A stretch of DNA of 64,000 bases from the NCBI GenBank assembly GCA_023101725.1, contig JALJCO010013382.1, positions 263,501 through 327,500 on the forward strand. Reading direction: 5' to 3'. Shown here in pieces: positions 12,501 through 23,440 of this stretch. The notes below the pieces were generated by a model. It was not told where the DNA came from and ran no database searches. It saw only the letters and a program-made list of their open reading frames with translations. Position numbers and translations under genes: made by a program. Source of the DNA: Atherinomorus stipes. Its lineage: Eukaryota; Chordata; Actinopteri; Atheriniformes; Atherinidae. Positions within the stretch are counted from its first letter, which is position 1, and each line of letters starts with the position of its first letter.

Positions 12501-15500
12501 AATCAACAGGATCATTAGCTAATTTTCAGCTACTTGGGGTGGAGCAGCTTTGTTTCCTGCTGCAGACGCTTTGTGTCCCCCAGGAGGCGGCATTAATTCT
12601 CTAGTCTTAACAAACAGATGCTACGCTCAATTGGTCAGCAAATTAATGCGGGCTCTTAGCTGATTAAACAGACACAATTTCCCCCTTAAAACTACAACTT
12701 CCCCTTCAAGCAACACAGCTATGGGGGGAGGGCTCCAATTCAATAAAACAAGGCTTGCAGTTTCAGAAAGACTAACTGTACATGCTTTCATATCAGCATC
12801 TGTGACGTTTACTGCTGTGCTTAATTAGGTTGTAGCTTGGGAGTTTTTCTGCTGCAGTATTTCTCAGACAACAATTTCTTACTGTGATGAGCAGCATTAT
12901 GAATCGGCGTTTGGCTGCTCCATCATAAATCTCTCTTTCTGCTGGAGGCCACAAGCTGCTGTGTGACAGAGGAGCCACTAAATCTGCAGCTAATTTCATC
13001 TCAACATCTGTGCTGTTCTTAGCAGTTTTGCATGTGCACCTGCGTGCTCGTCTCTGCGTGTTACGAGGACTGCAAACTAAGACCAAAAGGTGAAAAATGG
13101 GCTGAATTTGACAGTTCTCCAAACTGATGAATAAACTTGTTTCTCTGGTTCAGTTTAGCCTTTTTATTTAATTTAATGAACATACTTGAAAAGCAGGAGG
13201 CAAATTGCAGACATTACCTGTCAGCTGCATAGCCCAAGCCAAGACAGCCAGTCAGGATTCCCAGGATGAAACACACCTCCTCCACTGGGACCAGCCAGTA
13301 CTGCCCGCACACCAGATCCCACTGGACAGCACAGAAAAAAAAGAAAGGTGTGTTACTGATTATTTGCTCATGTAAACACAATATGTATATGTTCAGGGTG
13401 GGCAGACATTTATGTAGAAATCTCCACAGATCAGGAAAGATTAATGAAGAAAAATTCTTATTCTACATTAATTTGGCCAATCAGCTGGCTATTTATTCAT
13501 TTATATTTAAGTCTTTGGAGTCTGAGAGTGGAGAGAACTACTTTGTGCCAATTGTTAACGATAGATCTTACCAAAGACAGATTAAATATGGAGTTCCTCA
13601 GGGCTCCATTTTGGGCCCCCTATTGTTCAGCATCTACATCTTCCCATTACCTCAGATCATGGAAACAAACCAAATATCTCATTATGCTTATGCTGATGAC
13701 ACACATTTTTATTACTCTGTCACCGGGGGACTCTGGTCCCATACAAAGTATAAGAAAAAAAAAAAAAAAGGAAAAAAAAAAAAAAAAAAAAGGGAAAATC
13801 TAGATCTCTACACTGGATTTCTGTGTGAAAAGACTTTATCTTAAGATGCTGCTACTAGTGTACAAGTTACTGAATTGCTCTGGTCCAGAATATTAATCTG
13901 CTGATGCCATATTAGCCACCAAGGCTTATAAGTTTGCCCCCATCCTGAGAGTAAAAATTGAAATATCAGTGTTTAGTTTTTCAGATCCAAATATCTTGAA
14001 CAAACAACCAGGAAACCTAAACCTTAGTTCTTTTAAATCAGGTCTTAAAACTTTTTTTTTCAAAACAGCTTTGAGTTTTTCATCTTTTATGTATTTTCTT
14101 CAATAAGTACACTGCATGTGTTTAATCATTTAACTTATTATATGTATTCTTCTGTATTTCTTTAGATTATGCACAGCACTTCAGGTTGCCCTTAATCTGA
14201 AATGTGCCATAGAAATGAATTTGCTTAACCTGACTGAAACACTGATGGATTACAAACTGAGAATGATGCAGTGTGCAGCCTTCAAGCCCATTAGCTAATG
14301 GAAGCACAGGAAGAAACAAACCACATGATGCAGGGTAGCTGTGATGGGGGGGTGTATCACTAATTATTACAAAACCCGCAATAATGTAAGGTGAACTTAC
14401 ATTATTGTAGGACAAAGGATAATCAAGTCATAATTCATTAAGTGCTTCATAATAAGTATAATATTGTAATTAATTAGTTATTTAGGGTTTTTTTTATTCA
14501 ATTTGTTACTTGATATTTATTTTCATACATCAATAATAATATTGATACATGAATAATATATTTATTTATTCATCATTTTGTTTTTTCATTTTATTTAATA
14601 TCTTTATATTTATCGAGCAATTAGTAATTAGTCATCTCCAGCTTGTGATACTGACTACACAGAGAGCAATTCTGCACATGTTGCTGAACATAATGGACAA
14701 TTCTTCACACCCTTTCCACAGCAATGAAATTACATTGTGTTCAGTCAGAGGCTTCTTCAGGACTACATCAGCACAGAGTACAGAAAGTCATTCCTGCCAA
14801 CAGCCATTGCTTTACATGGCAAGAACTTGACAGACTAATATTAGCTGAATATAATTTACTTCAAATTTAGGGAAAAAATTGTTTTTTTAAATTATAAATT
14901 CCCTTCAGGAATTAGTATATTTAATTACATTGCTTCAGATATGTCCCTGTATTACTGTCTAAAGCAGTGCAGTCACACAAAAGTTAAAAAAAAAAAACTA
15001 TATCTGCTCTCAGATCAGAGTTTTAATCACATTAAGCTGACCCACCAATTTGCATTTACAGTTGAGCACTGCTAATGTTGCTGCCTGAAGGCCGCTGAAA
15101 GCAAAGTAGTTTAATGATCCAGAGGAGGGGGGGGGGCGTAGCAGAGGGCCGCTCATAAAAAATCGAAAAGGCCTCGCATAATTGTTACCCGTGCAATGAA
15201 ACATAAAAAGCCTGTCACATAATATCAGCTGACCTGCTGCTGAGACACGGTGCCACAGCAATGCACACCGACTGGAAAAAACCACAGTGCTCATACGGGT
15301 GGAATGCTTATGGATGGCAGGAGCGGGGCGGGAATGAACACAAACCAGTTCTAAAACTCCCCGGACTGGTTTGGTAAAAGAGAATTGTTCAAGTTGTGCA
15401 TTATCAGTAAGAAACCTCAAATCAAATCTGCAAATCAAAGCCTGAGAAAATCTGCCACATCGTCGCAGTGAGGTTTTAGTGATAGTAATATTGATCAGTG

Positions 15501-18500
15501 CCGGAGGCGAAGCCAATCCTGGAGCAGCACAGCAAAATCCAATCACCCTTTCAGCAATTTATACTACCTCCGTATGAAAACCGACTTTTCGCGTGCTTTT
15601 ACAACGCTGATGAATTTGCAAACCTGCTAAATGCCTCCCTTGGCAGCATTTAAGCATCTTCGGCACGCTGCAGTGGAGTGGGTGGATTACCAGCAAACTG
15701 CACTAATACCACGGGCTGAAGGACTGGGTGTGGTTCCTACATCGTAGGCGCAGCAATAAAAACACACAGAGGCCAGAGTGTGACCAGCCGGGTGACGAAC
15801 TGAGCATCAAAAATAACAAGACTGAGAATCCTCTGAAGCAGGAGAGGAAAATAAACCAACCCAGAGCTGTGGATGGATGGTTAATATGCAGTTTTTCTCA
15901 TGTTCTTCAGTATAGTAGCTTATCTTAAACCCAGCTGCAAGCAATGATTACCATGAAAGAGGCTTTCAGAAAGAACAATTCTACATTTGTTCGTGGTTTC
16001 TAACAATGAATTTAGATTTCCTGTTTTAATTTTCCTTCATTTGAGGACAGCATTTAAGTGGAAGATTCTTCTGTTAAAGTGATGTGTTAAAGGAAGCTCT
16101 GTTTTCTGACATTCAATGAATGTTTCCCTGAACTTTTCTTCTCAGAGCCCTTTCAGGTCAACACAGTGACCTACATAAAACACATTTCTTGGTCATTATC
16201 TAACCTGGTTTCTAAATCACCCGGTCAAGCCAAATCTCTAAAAACTGCATGAGTGAAACTGCTTCTCCTCTCGTATTCTGCAGAAACTACAGACACAGTG
16301 AGCGTTTTCTTTCTTGAATGATTCAGTTAACAACAGTTCAGTTCTTTCTGAGGCCATAAAGCGCTTTAAGAAGCTGTAAAAAGTAAAATCAGAGCAGTTT
16401 TCCCCTCTGGGGCAAGTCTGCTGATTCAAACAGTCTCACATATCCCTGAAATCTCCCTCTTGTAACTCCTGAGAGACATTTTTCTGAACAGGTCAACATG
16501 AATTACCCTTCCTGCCATCACAATCCTCTACACAACCACAGTCAGCTGAAGGTCTTACATCTTGGAAAAGGTGAATATTATTCTATAATATCGCTGGCCA
16601 CTTTATTAGGTATATCTGGCCAATTCCTTGTGAACACATAGAGCTAATCAGCCAACCACATGGCAGGAACTCAATGCATTTAGTCATGCAGGCATAGTTA
16701 AGATGACTTGCTGAAGTTCAACCTACATATCAGGTTTACAGCCTGGTTTAAAAAATCATTTTAGGTTTAATAGGTCAAGTTTACCTTCATGTCAACTGTG
16801 AGGGGGGTGAATTTATTTATAACTCATCCGTTTAGTTAGTTAGTTAGTCCTCTTGCACTTCAAGGCGCGTAGAGCCAACCAAGGTAACCAGGTCGCTCCA
16901 TTTGGGTCTGTCATGGGCCAGGTGGTGGGCTTGCGGTAACTGTATAACCTTGTCGAGGTGTGATGGCTTAATCCTACCTGGCGCCTGCCTGGGCTCGGTG
17001 CATGAGGAGCCTGTGACCCCTGGGGGGCTTATGGCACCAGGTTGGCACTAATGAGCAGTTCCGCCCGAAATCGGTGGTTTACGTCGAGGTTTCGCAGCCT
17101 GTCAGTGTGCTGTAAGGTGGCAGCCCCACCAGCTGACTAGCCATCGCAGGGCCAACTACCTAGCATGGCGAAAATAAAAAAAGTTACGAACCCAACCAAG
17201 ACTCATCCGTTTAGATGTTATTTAATCTTGACATTACACATAATTAGGGGCGTGTCCTTTTGATTGACATGCAGCAGATCGGAAGCCAGCCTGCCGGCCT
17301 CTAGCTAACACTTAGCTCCTTGTTTGCTCTCGGTAAGGTGTAGTTAGTTTCGAGTTATCTCGGTTTGCATTTAGCCCAGCGTACGTTGGCTGTCAATCAT
17401 TTGCCCCACCGCCCAATTTGCCCATTTTAGTATTTTCCAGGAGTGACGACACACGTGATGCTGCAAGATGGCGACGGTGGGAAACGCCCAACTGGCTTCA
17501 CTTTGCTCTATTCAGAAGTAACCGGATGCTACGTCCATCTCTATTCACGGTCTATGCTCTGAACATGCAACACATCCAACTTTGAAGCAGATGGGCTACA
17601 GCAGCGGAAGACCACACCGGGTGCCGCTCCCGTCAGCTAAGAACAGGAAACTGAGGTTTCTATTCACACACACTCACCAAAACTGGCCAATAGAAGATGG
17701 AGAAACATTGCTGGTCTGATGAGTCTCCATTATAGCTCCACATTCAGACTAGAAGTGTCCAACACAACCAGCTTCAACCACCACAGAGTATTGTTGCTGA
17801 CTAGAGGTGAGTGCAATATTGTGTTTACAGCATAGTATACAAACCTGTGTGAAGGTTGGTGTGTCTTAAAGGTGTCATAACCTGGTATTTTACATACACA
17901 ATTCAAATGCATTTTTGATCATAGTTGGGTAGGAGGACAATTTAATAAGCTGATTTTTACCTCCTTTCATGCTTTCTCATTAGAGTAAGCACGAGAATTA
18001 GACTTGTCTGTTAGCGGGTTCAGGAGGCAAACATCACAAACCAAAACAAACTACTCAGGATGGACTGAATGAAAATGATTTCCCAACAGAGAAAAATGTG
18101 ATAAAAATGTAACGGTATGGTTGATAAAGAGACTATGCGCAGTAAAAGGTTCGGACTCTAATGAAAGTAAGTGGATGTCTGAAGTGAAGTTACTCCTACA
18201 ACAACAGTGTAGCTTGTTTAGCTACGTTAGCAGCCTGTCACAGTTCGTCTACCACCGTTTCCTGGTCTCTTACACATAAGATAAGTTACGTAAGCAGAAA
18301 CACTTACCGACTGCACATCGTCATGGAATAAATCATCATGTGGCCGATTCTGGTGTGAAGAGAGAGCCCACACACAAAAACAAAGCCACTTTCGCACCCC
18401 TGAGTCTCCGGCACGTTTTAACCGAGGTCCTATTCCAATACACGTTTTGACATGAAATAGTGTGATTTCTGGGTGATGACTCCTTTAAATAACATGAAGT

Positions 18501-21500
18501 TACACTTAACTTCCTCAAAGCAATTAGGTTTCAAGTAGGGATGCATGATGTAATCAGCTCCCTATTGGTATTGGCTTATATTTGCATTAAAACTGAATAT
18601 CAGCCACCCCACCAATATTTAATCGATATTTAACCGATCAGCCCGCTGTTTCTAAAGCCTAAAAAAAATTAAAACAACTTCTTCTTCAACAACTTTTTTT
18701 ATAGACTTCAAAACTTCTAAAGACTAGGGGGTGGGGAAAAATATTAACACACTGAAAAATCGCAATATTTTCATATGCTGATATCATATTGACATTTAAA
18801 AACGCGTATCAATCTATTTTTCTAACAAAATCTCGTATTATTTTATCGTTCTGTTGCGAAATCTCGTGAGAATTCACAAAATCTTGTGAGATTTTGTAAA
18901 AAATACATCGATACTCCGTTTCTAAATATCAATTTGATATTGGCATATGGAAATATCGCTGTATTTCCGTGTATTGATATTTTTTCCCACCCCTAATTTT
19001 CAAAGTGTCAGAGACAGATAACAAAACTGCTATTTGCAATGACTGCTTATTTTTTTCAGCTTTAATATCAGTATCGATATCAGTTATCGGACATATGAGT
19101 TTTCTCGTGATAAATCATCGTTCTGTTACGAAATCTTGGGAGAATTCATAAAATAACGTGAGATTTTGTAACAAAATGATGAAATCTCACAAAGATTTTG
19201 TAAATAATAGATTGATTACCCGTTTTTGAATATCAATTTGATAATGTCATATGAAAATATCGCAATATTTCAGTGTATTGATATTTTTTCCCACCCCATT
19301 TTTCAAAGTGTCAGAAACAGATAACAAAACTGCTCTTTGAAAGGACTGCTTATTTTTTTTCAGCTTTAATATTGGTATCAATATCTGTTATCGGACACAT
19401 GAGTTTTAAAATATCGGCATATCGAATATCAGTCAAAATTCCAATATCTGCATCCCAGCATCTGCATCCCTGGTTTCAAAGGCACATTGAACATCAATAT
19501 TGCTATCAGATACTAGCAGGTATTAGCCAACATGTGGCTAACTATAATGTTTCTGACAACTTGGTAACTTAACCAACAACTTAATACCAGAAATGTTATA
19601 AAACAGCTCAAAAACAAGTCAGTCTGTAGCAGCAGCTGCACCGTAACCACATGAAAAGATCTCACGAGATTTTGTAACGGGACAATGAAATATTGCGAGA
19701 TTTCATTAATAAAAATATCAATATAGTGCTTTTGAATATCAATATGATATTGCAATACAGAATACTGTGACATAATTGGCATATCTACATTTTCTCACAC
19801 CCCTATTGCTGACCATGTCCATCCCTTTATGACCACAGTGTAGCATCTTCTGATGGCTACTTCCAGCAGGATAGTGCACCATGTCACAAAACCCAAATCA
19901 TCCCCAACTGCTTTCTGGAACATGAAATGAGTTCACCGTACTCCAACGGCCTCCACAGCCACCAGATCTCAGTCCAACAGAGCAGCTTTGGGATGTGGTG
20001 GAACAGGAGATTCTCATCATGGATGTGCAGCAACTGTGTGATGCTGTCATGTCAATATGGAGCAAAATCTCTGAGAAATGTTTCCAGTACCTTGTTGAAT
20101 CTATGACACCCAGAACTGATGCAGCTGTGAAGGAAAAGAGTCCAGCCCAGCTCTAGTAAATCTAGCTAATGAAATGGCCTGTGAGTGTACATTCAATTAA
20201 ACTACCCAGCAGAGACAAGTGAAGACAGCACCACACCAGCTGGAATAAACCTAAACAGATAAAAAGGATGCAAACTCTAAGTAATTACCTAATCTGTGAA
20301 GTCTGTGCAACAACTTTGCTTAAAACAAACCCTGCAAACTACACGTCATGACGTCTTGCAATCAGCAAGATCCAAGATTCTTCTGATTTACTAAATGAAA
20401 GGAATCCCGCGGCTTCCTGGAATGTTATGGGTGTAATGTTATTGAGCCATTTAAAGTTAAAAGGCTGACACATTTAAAAACACTGGCTCGATTGTTTAAA
20501 GCTTCGGAGACGCAGCTCTGTCCCCATCGGGAGCTCGTTTGTCCGTCCTGCGAGTATAAATACATGCAGCTCAGTTCAAGTTTAGAGTTGCTTTGCAGAA
20601 AGTGAGGCTGCATGCTCTGCAAGATTCTGCTGCAGGGACAGGATAAAAAATGCGCTTGTATTTGTATGTACTTTATATTATAAGAACAGTCATCCTCAAA
20701 ATTATGCATACCCTCCAGTTACATAAAAGGATAAAATTCACAATAGAAATTAAAATAACAAGAAACTAGATAAACTAATGACAAATAAAAATTTACTAAA
20801 TTATAGTTTAAAAAAAAAAAAACAAACAAGCAAAACTGTCCCAGACACAATAGAGCACCTTTCCCGTGAACAGTGGACCAAAGTACCTGTCAACAGGTGC
20901 AGAAGTCTTTCTGAACATCAGAGAAAACACCTGATTGCAGTGATTGCCTCAAAGTGTTGCTCAACAAAATTTTAGCTTCAGAGCCCCATCATACTTGTTT
21001 AATCTTATTTTTTGTGTGTTTGTTTTTAATATTTCTCTCAAACCACAATTCAAAATCAATGTTATGATTTTCATAGAATTTTTATTTATTATTACTTTTG
21101 TCAATTTCATTTTATTACACTGACAGCTGATTTTTTTTCCCTTCTTTAATTTGAGGGTGTGAATAATTTTGAGGACGACTGTTTATACAAAAGTTTAATC
21201 CACATTAGGGTGATTTACCTCGGTAACGATGTTGTTCTTCAGCCCCTCCGTCACATTGTAGTCCCACCCGTCCTCACAGTCCACCACCGCTGACTGGCTG
21301 CCGTTGACGTACTGCTTACACTGAGACGGCCCCCCGCTGTCGCCGGGCCGCTCCCCCTTCTCCCAGGGCAGGGAGGCGTTCAACATGTCTGGCGACAGCA
21401 CGGGTCCCGGGAGGTGGCAGTGGTGGTGCGGGGAGAGGGTGATGAGGGGGTCGGAAGAGAGCAGGAAGGCCAGGAAGAGGTTGGGCAGGATGGAGAGAGC

Positions 21501-21692
21501 GATCAGCACCCTCTGCTTCTTCCTCCCCAGGGCCAGCACCATCACCTCCCCCGTGGGGGGCAGCAAGGGCGGCGCAGGGATGGAGGAGGAGGACGGGGCT
21601 GGGGAAGAGGGCACGGGAGAGGAGGGGAGGGATGGAGGAGGAGCGGGGCACGGGGAAGGGGAAACCAGGGGTGGCGAGTCTGGTGATGTCAT
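3510..21692 (-). CDS. slc22a17: Solute carrier family 22 member 17 (MFS membrane protein / lipocalin-2 receptor type)
   Basis: Nine coding exons on the minus strand: 21692-21219, 13321-13218, 12156-12002, 11428-11263, 10832-10717, 8096-7991, 7826-7603, 6998-6887, 3786-3510. All junctions are GT-AG and the 1734 nt joined frame is open (577 aa). The Pro/Ser-rich N-terminus (1-50) precedes a first membrane segment (about 60-80) and a loop with N-glycosylation sites (NAS, NGS, NVT). WDLVC follows at 159-163, then the MFS loop motif AADRLGRSK (about 190-198), FPESPRWLL, a second-half DRCGRRG loop, and the tail VPLLATPNP that marks SLC22A17. Some stretches (GYFLHH) resemble the sister SLC22A23. SLC22A17 is an orphan of the organic cation transporter family, reported as a receptor for lipocalin-2 and its bound iron, at the plasma membrane or in endosomes. 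The start ATG has G at -3. The two halves are separated by a 7.9 kb repeat-filled intron. Confidence 0.93.
4163..4312. mobile_element. Palindromic short repeat (hAT-like MITE), copy 1
   Basis: The left arm contains GCAATCCAGCAGGTTTTCC and the right arm AAACCTGCTGGATTGCGGCC, so the ends are inverted complements. A second copy lies at 47690-47866. The outermost bases are decayed and no target duplication was found. Confidence 0.6.
4346..4983. mobile_element. TIR element with AGGCCCAATCCCAAT-type ends
   Basis: The left end reads TTAGGCCCAATCCCAATG. The right end reads CACTAG-type sequence on the opposite strand and finishes GTATTGGGACGCACCCTTA, so imperfect inverted ends lie about 640 bp apart. 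No ORF of transposase size is present. The boundaries are approximate. Confidence 0.5.
8430..8870. mobile_element. Rearranged piggyBac-like MITE copy
   Basis: Positions 8440-8554 are the reverse complement of the left part of the element at 43157 (shared words include CCACTAGATATCAG and CAGTGCTTGGAATATGAA). Positions 8555-8870 match its right part in direct orientation (GACACCGTAGTAAAAATAGT). The two halves are therefore head to head rather than collinear. Confidence 0.5.
9292..9498. mobile_element. hAT-like MITE with perfect 8 bp target duplication
   Basis: The 207 bp element starts CAGGGGCGCCCAAGTCCAG and ends with the inverted counterpart CTGGACTTGGGCATCCCTG. It is flanked by ATGTAAAG at 9284-9291 and 9499-9506, a perfect 8 bp duplication. 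Removing it restores ATGTAAAGCACTTGGAAATG, an L2-like 3' tail. A related, more decayed copy lies at 34838-35043. Confidence 0.85.
13396..14231 (+). pseudogene. L2-type LINE reverse transcriptase fragment
   Basis: The plus-strand frame over about 13590-13720 encodes the reverse-transcriptase motifs [13 protein letters not shown] and YADDT, typical of L2/CR1-group non-LTR retrotransposons. An A/G-rich run (13750-13795) interrupts the reading frame. The 3' part (about 13990-14231) ends with the tail-like sequence GAAATGTGCCATAGAAATGA seen in fish L2 elements. The fragment is 5'-truncated, broken and intronic (first coding intron of slc22a17), so it is a dead copy. Confidence 0.75.
14232..16587 (-). 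other. Intronic stretch, mostly unique
   Basis: Positions 15010-15720 look less repetitive and less AT-rich than the surrounding intron, and the minus strand is open for 178 codons (15546-15010) with no recognisable domain. It could hold a conserved regulatory element. No repeat was recognised in 14240-15000 or 15730-16585. Confidence 0.35.
16836..17200 (-). mobile_element. Short non-LTR-type retroinsertion with 14 bp target duplication
   Basis: The 365 bp insert is flanked by ACTCATCCGTTTAG at 16822-16835 and 17201-17214, a perfect 14 bp duplication. On the minus strand it ends in a (CTAA)n-type tail (16836-16847), as target-primed reverse transcription would leave. It is GC-richer than its surroundings. 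I could not name the family; a 5'-truncated LINE 3' end or a SINE is possible. Confidence 0.7.
17215..17571. repeat. Unclassified dispersed repeat interrupting the Tc1-like element
   Basis: Together with 16751-16821 this forms one repeat, split by the 365 bp retroinsertion. Its left part includes TGTGAGGGGGGTGAATTTAT and its right end includes CGTCCATCTCTATTCACGGTC. I recall such sequence as common in fish genomes but cannot name the family. Confidence 0.4.
17802..19805. mobile_element. 2.0 kb hAT-like insertion with perfect 8 bp target duplication
   Basis: TTGCTGAC flanks the insert at 17794-17801 and 19806-19813. The ends are TAGAGGTGAG and CTCACACCCCTA, which are inverted and hAT-like. 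Joining the flanks rebuilds the uninterrupted Tc1-like sequence GTATTGTTGCTGACCATGTC. No intact transposase was seen inside, but composite MITE copy B was. Confidence 0.8.
18536..19472 (+). mobile_element. Composite hAT-like MITE, copy B (internal duplication)
   Basis: The element starts TAGGGATGCATGATG and ends CTGCATCCCTG. It is flanked by GTTTCAAG and GTTTCAAA (7/8 target duplication). At 937 bp it is about 306 bp longer than copy A because the inner palindrome plus following sequence is present twice (about 18780-19080 and 19095-19385). Confidence 0.75.
20686..21182. mobile_element. Tc1/mariner-like MITE family T, copy 1
   Basis: The ends are inverted: ACAGTCATCCTCAAAATTAT at the left and ATAATTTTGAGGACGACTGT at the right. 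The inside is about 500 bp, AT-rich, with the shared core AACAGTGGACCAAAGTACCT. Six other full or partial copies are in the window (23258, 27335, 39835, 42101, 45057, 45572). Confidence 0.75.
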
Positions 21693-21752
21693 CGCTCAGG
21701 GGTGGGAGGGGGGTTAAATTAGAGGTGGGGGGAGGTTGCCGAGGGCAGAAAT
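21693..21752 (-). other. slc22a17: 5' UTR part of slc22a17 coding exon 1
   Basis: On the minus strand a good acceptor (CTTTACTTCCACAG) ends at 21753, so the exon probably begins at 21752, 60 nt before the start codon. This implies an upstream non-coding exon. Confidence 0.6.
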
Positions 21753-22139
21753 CTGTGGAAGTAAAGAATGTGGTTTACAAATGGACAGGAACACATGTAA
21801 ACAACAACAGTCATGATGGCTGCATTCCATTTAGCTTCCTCAGATTGAAGATCCTGGTTCAGTTAATGCTGTCTCACACTGCAGGGGTGTCAACATACAT
21901 AAAAACATAAACACCTTTTTAAATCCAGAGCTGTGCTTTATAAATGTAGCCTAGAGCCAGAAAATGCTGATTACGAATCAGTCAGGCTTTTTAAATTTAA
22001 CAAGTCCTGTGGTGGTGGTTAAGATCTTTAAATTACTTTTCTTCTTCGGGGAAAAACGTGACCAGTAGCTGCCTCATCCGAACAAAATACGCTGATCACC
22101 TCATACTTACAAAAAAGGGCAGGGGTAAAGAACAGAAAA

Positions 22140-23011
22140 TAGGGATCCAAGATATTGGAATTTTGGCCGATACCCGATATGCCGATTTTTTAAACTCATG
22201 TGTCCGACAACCGATATCGATACCGATATTAAAGCTGAAAAAAATAAGCAGTCATTGCAAATAGCAGTTTTGTTATCCTTTTCCGACACTTTGAAGAATA
22301 GGGGTGGGAAAAAAATGTCGAAACACTGAACTATCGTAATATTTTATATGCCGAGATCAAATCTATATTTAAAAATGCGGTATCGATCTATTTTACTTAC
22401 AAAATCTGGCAAGATTTCATAGTTCTGTTACAAAATCTCACAATATTTTTGTGAATTCTTGCGAGATTTTGTTAGTAAAATAGATTGATACCGCGTTTTT
22501 GAATGTCAATATATCAGCATATGAAAATATCACAAACGTTTTGATAATTCTTGTGAGATTTTTCAACAGAAAGATGAAATATTGCGAGATTTCGTTAGTA
22601 AAATAGATCAATACCGCATTTTTAAATGTCAATATAATATCAGCATATGAACATATTGCGATATTTCAGTGTATTTCGTAACAGAACGATTTTGTAACAG
22701 AACGATGAAATATCGCAAGATTTTGTTAGTAAAATAGATCGATACAGCATTTTTTAAAAGTCAATATGATATCAGCATATTAAAATATCTGTATATTTCA
22801 GTGTATTGATATTTTGTCCCACCCCTAGTCTTTAGAAGTTTTAAAGTCTGTAAAAAATAAGTTTATGAAGAAGTTTTTTTGTTTTTTTTTAGACGTTAGA
22901 AACAGCGGGCTGGTCGGTTAAATATCGGTGGGGTGGCTGATGTCCGATACTCAGTTTTAAGGCTGATATAGGCCAATACCGATAGGGGGCTGATTATATC
23001 GTGCATCCCTA
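22140..23011 (-). mobile_element. Composite hAT-like MITE, copy C (reverse orientation)
   Basis: The element starts TAGGGATCCAAGATATTGG and ends ATATCGTGCATCCCTA. It is flanked by ACAGAAAA and AAAGAAAA (7/8). It contains the inner palindromic element (about 22300-22828), enlarged by extra copies of the AAATCTCGCAAGATTT-type unit. Confidence 0.75.
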
Positions 23012-23257
23012 AAAGAAAATTTTAGGGACACTGATGATTAAGGCAAAAGAGGACTGATGTTCAAAGTTGTGACTTAACATATTCCTGCAGCTCAGAGCTG
23101 CACAAAGCTGAAGATCAAATATCTTATAACATTATGATCATCTCAGTCTTAAGCCAAATAAAATAGGGATGCACAATAACCTTCTTTGAAAACCGATACA
23201 GATAGATAACCAATAAATTTCAGCTCCTAAAGATAACTGATAACCAATAACACACAT

Positions 23258-23440
23258 ACAGTCATCCTCAAAATTATTCATACCCTCCCATTACAGAAAA
23301 GGATAAATTTACAATAGTAATTCAAATAACAAGAAACTAAATAAACTAATAATAAATAAAAATTTACAAAATTATAATTCAGTGAAATAAATCATTGCTT
23401 TTGCATTGTGATTGAAAATGATAATTAAAAAAACACATTT
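23258..23440. mobile_element. MITE family T, copy 2 (truncated)
   Basis: The left end ACAGTCATCCTCAAAATTAT and about 180 bp of body are present. The right half is missing. Just upstream (23166-23255) is a half element starting AGGGATGCACAATAACC, which recurs at 43733-43835. Confidence 0.65.

Larger units (their letters stand above)
16588..20190. mobile_element. Old Tc1-like transposon split into three pieces by later insertions
   Basis: The pieces are 16588-16750 (left end with GGCCACTTTATTAGGTAT), 17572-17801 (contains AGCAGATGGGCTACAGCAGC and AGACCACACCGGGTGCCGC) and 19806-20190 (contains CACCAGATCTCAGTCCAACA, then the end GGCCTGTGAGTGTA). In this order they match one fish Tc1-like element family, and the last piece carries remnants of the transposase C-terminus. 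Part of the transposase is missing and the remnant is not a working gene. The gaps are filled by younger elements. Confidence 0.75.

Noticed and set aside
13266..13844. 192-codon plus-strand frame as a host gene
   Set aside because: Its recognisable part is an L2-type reverse transcriptase (GVPQGS, YADDT) and its tail is a poly-Lys run from an A-rich tract; the start overlaps slc22a17 exon 2 in antisense.
15010..15546. 178-codon minus-strand frame as an extra slc22a17 exon or separate gene
   Set aside because: The frame E-W joining coding exons 1 and 2 (NNIVTE to WDLVC) is exactly what the family shows, so no exon is missing; no domain or promoter supports a separate gene.
21385..21717. Open frames (90-110 codons) on the plus strand opposite slc22a17 coding exon 1
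   Set aside because: They are antisense shadows of the GC-rich, Pro/Ser-coding exon; their composition (Gly/Glu/Arg runs) reflects the complement and they lack any domain.
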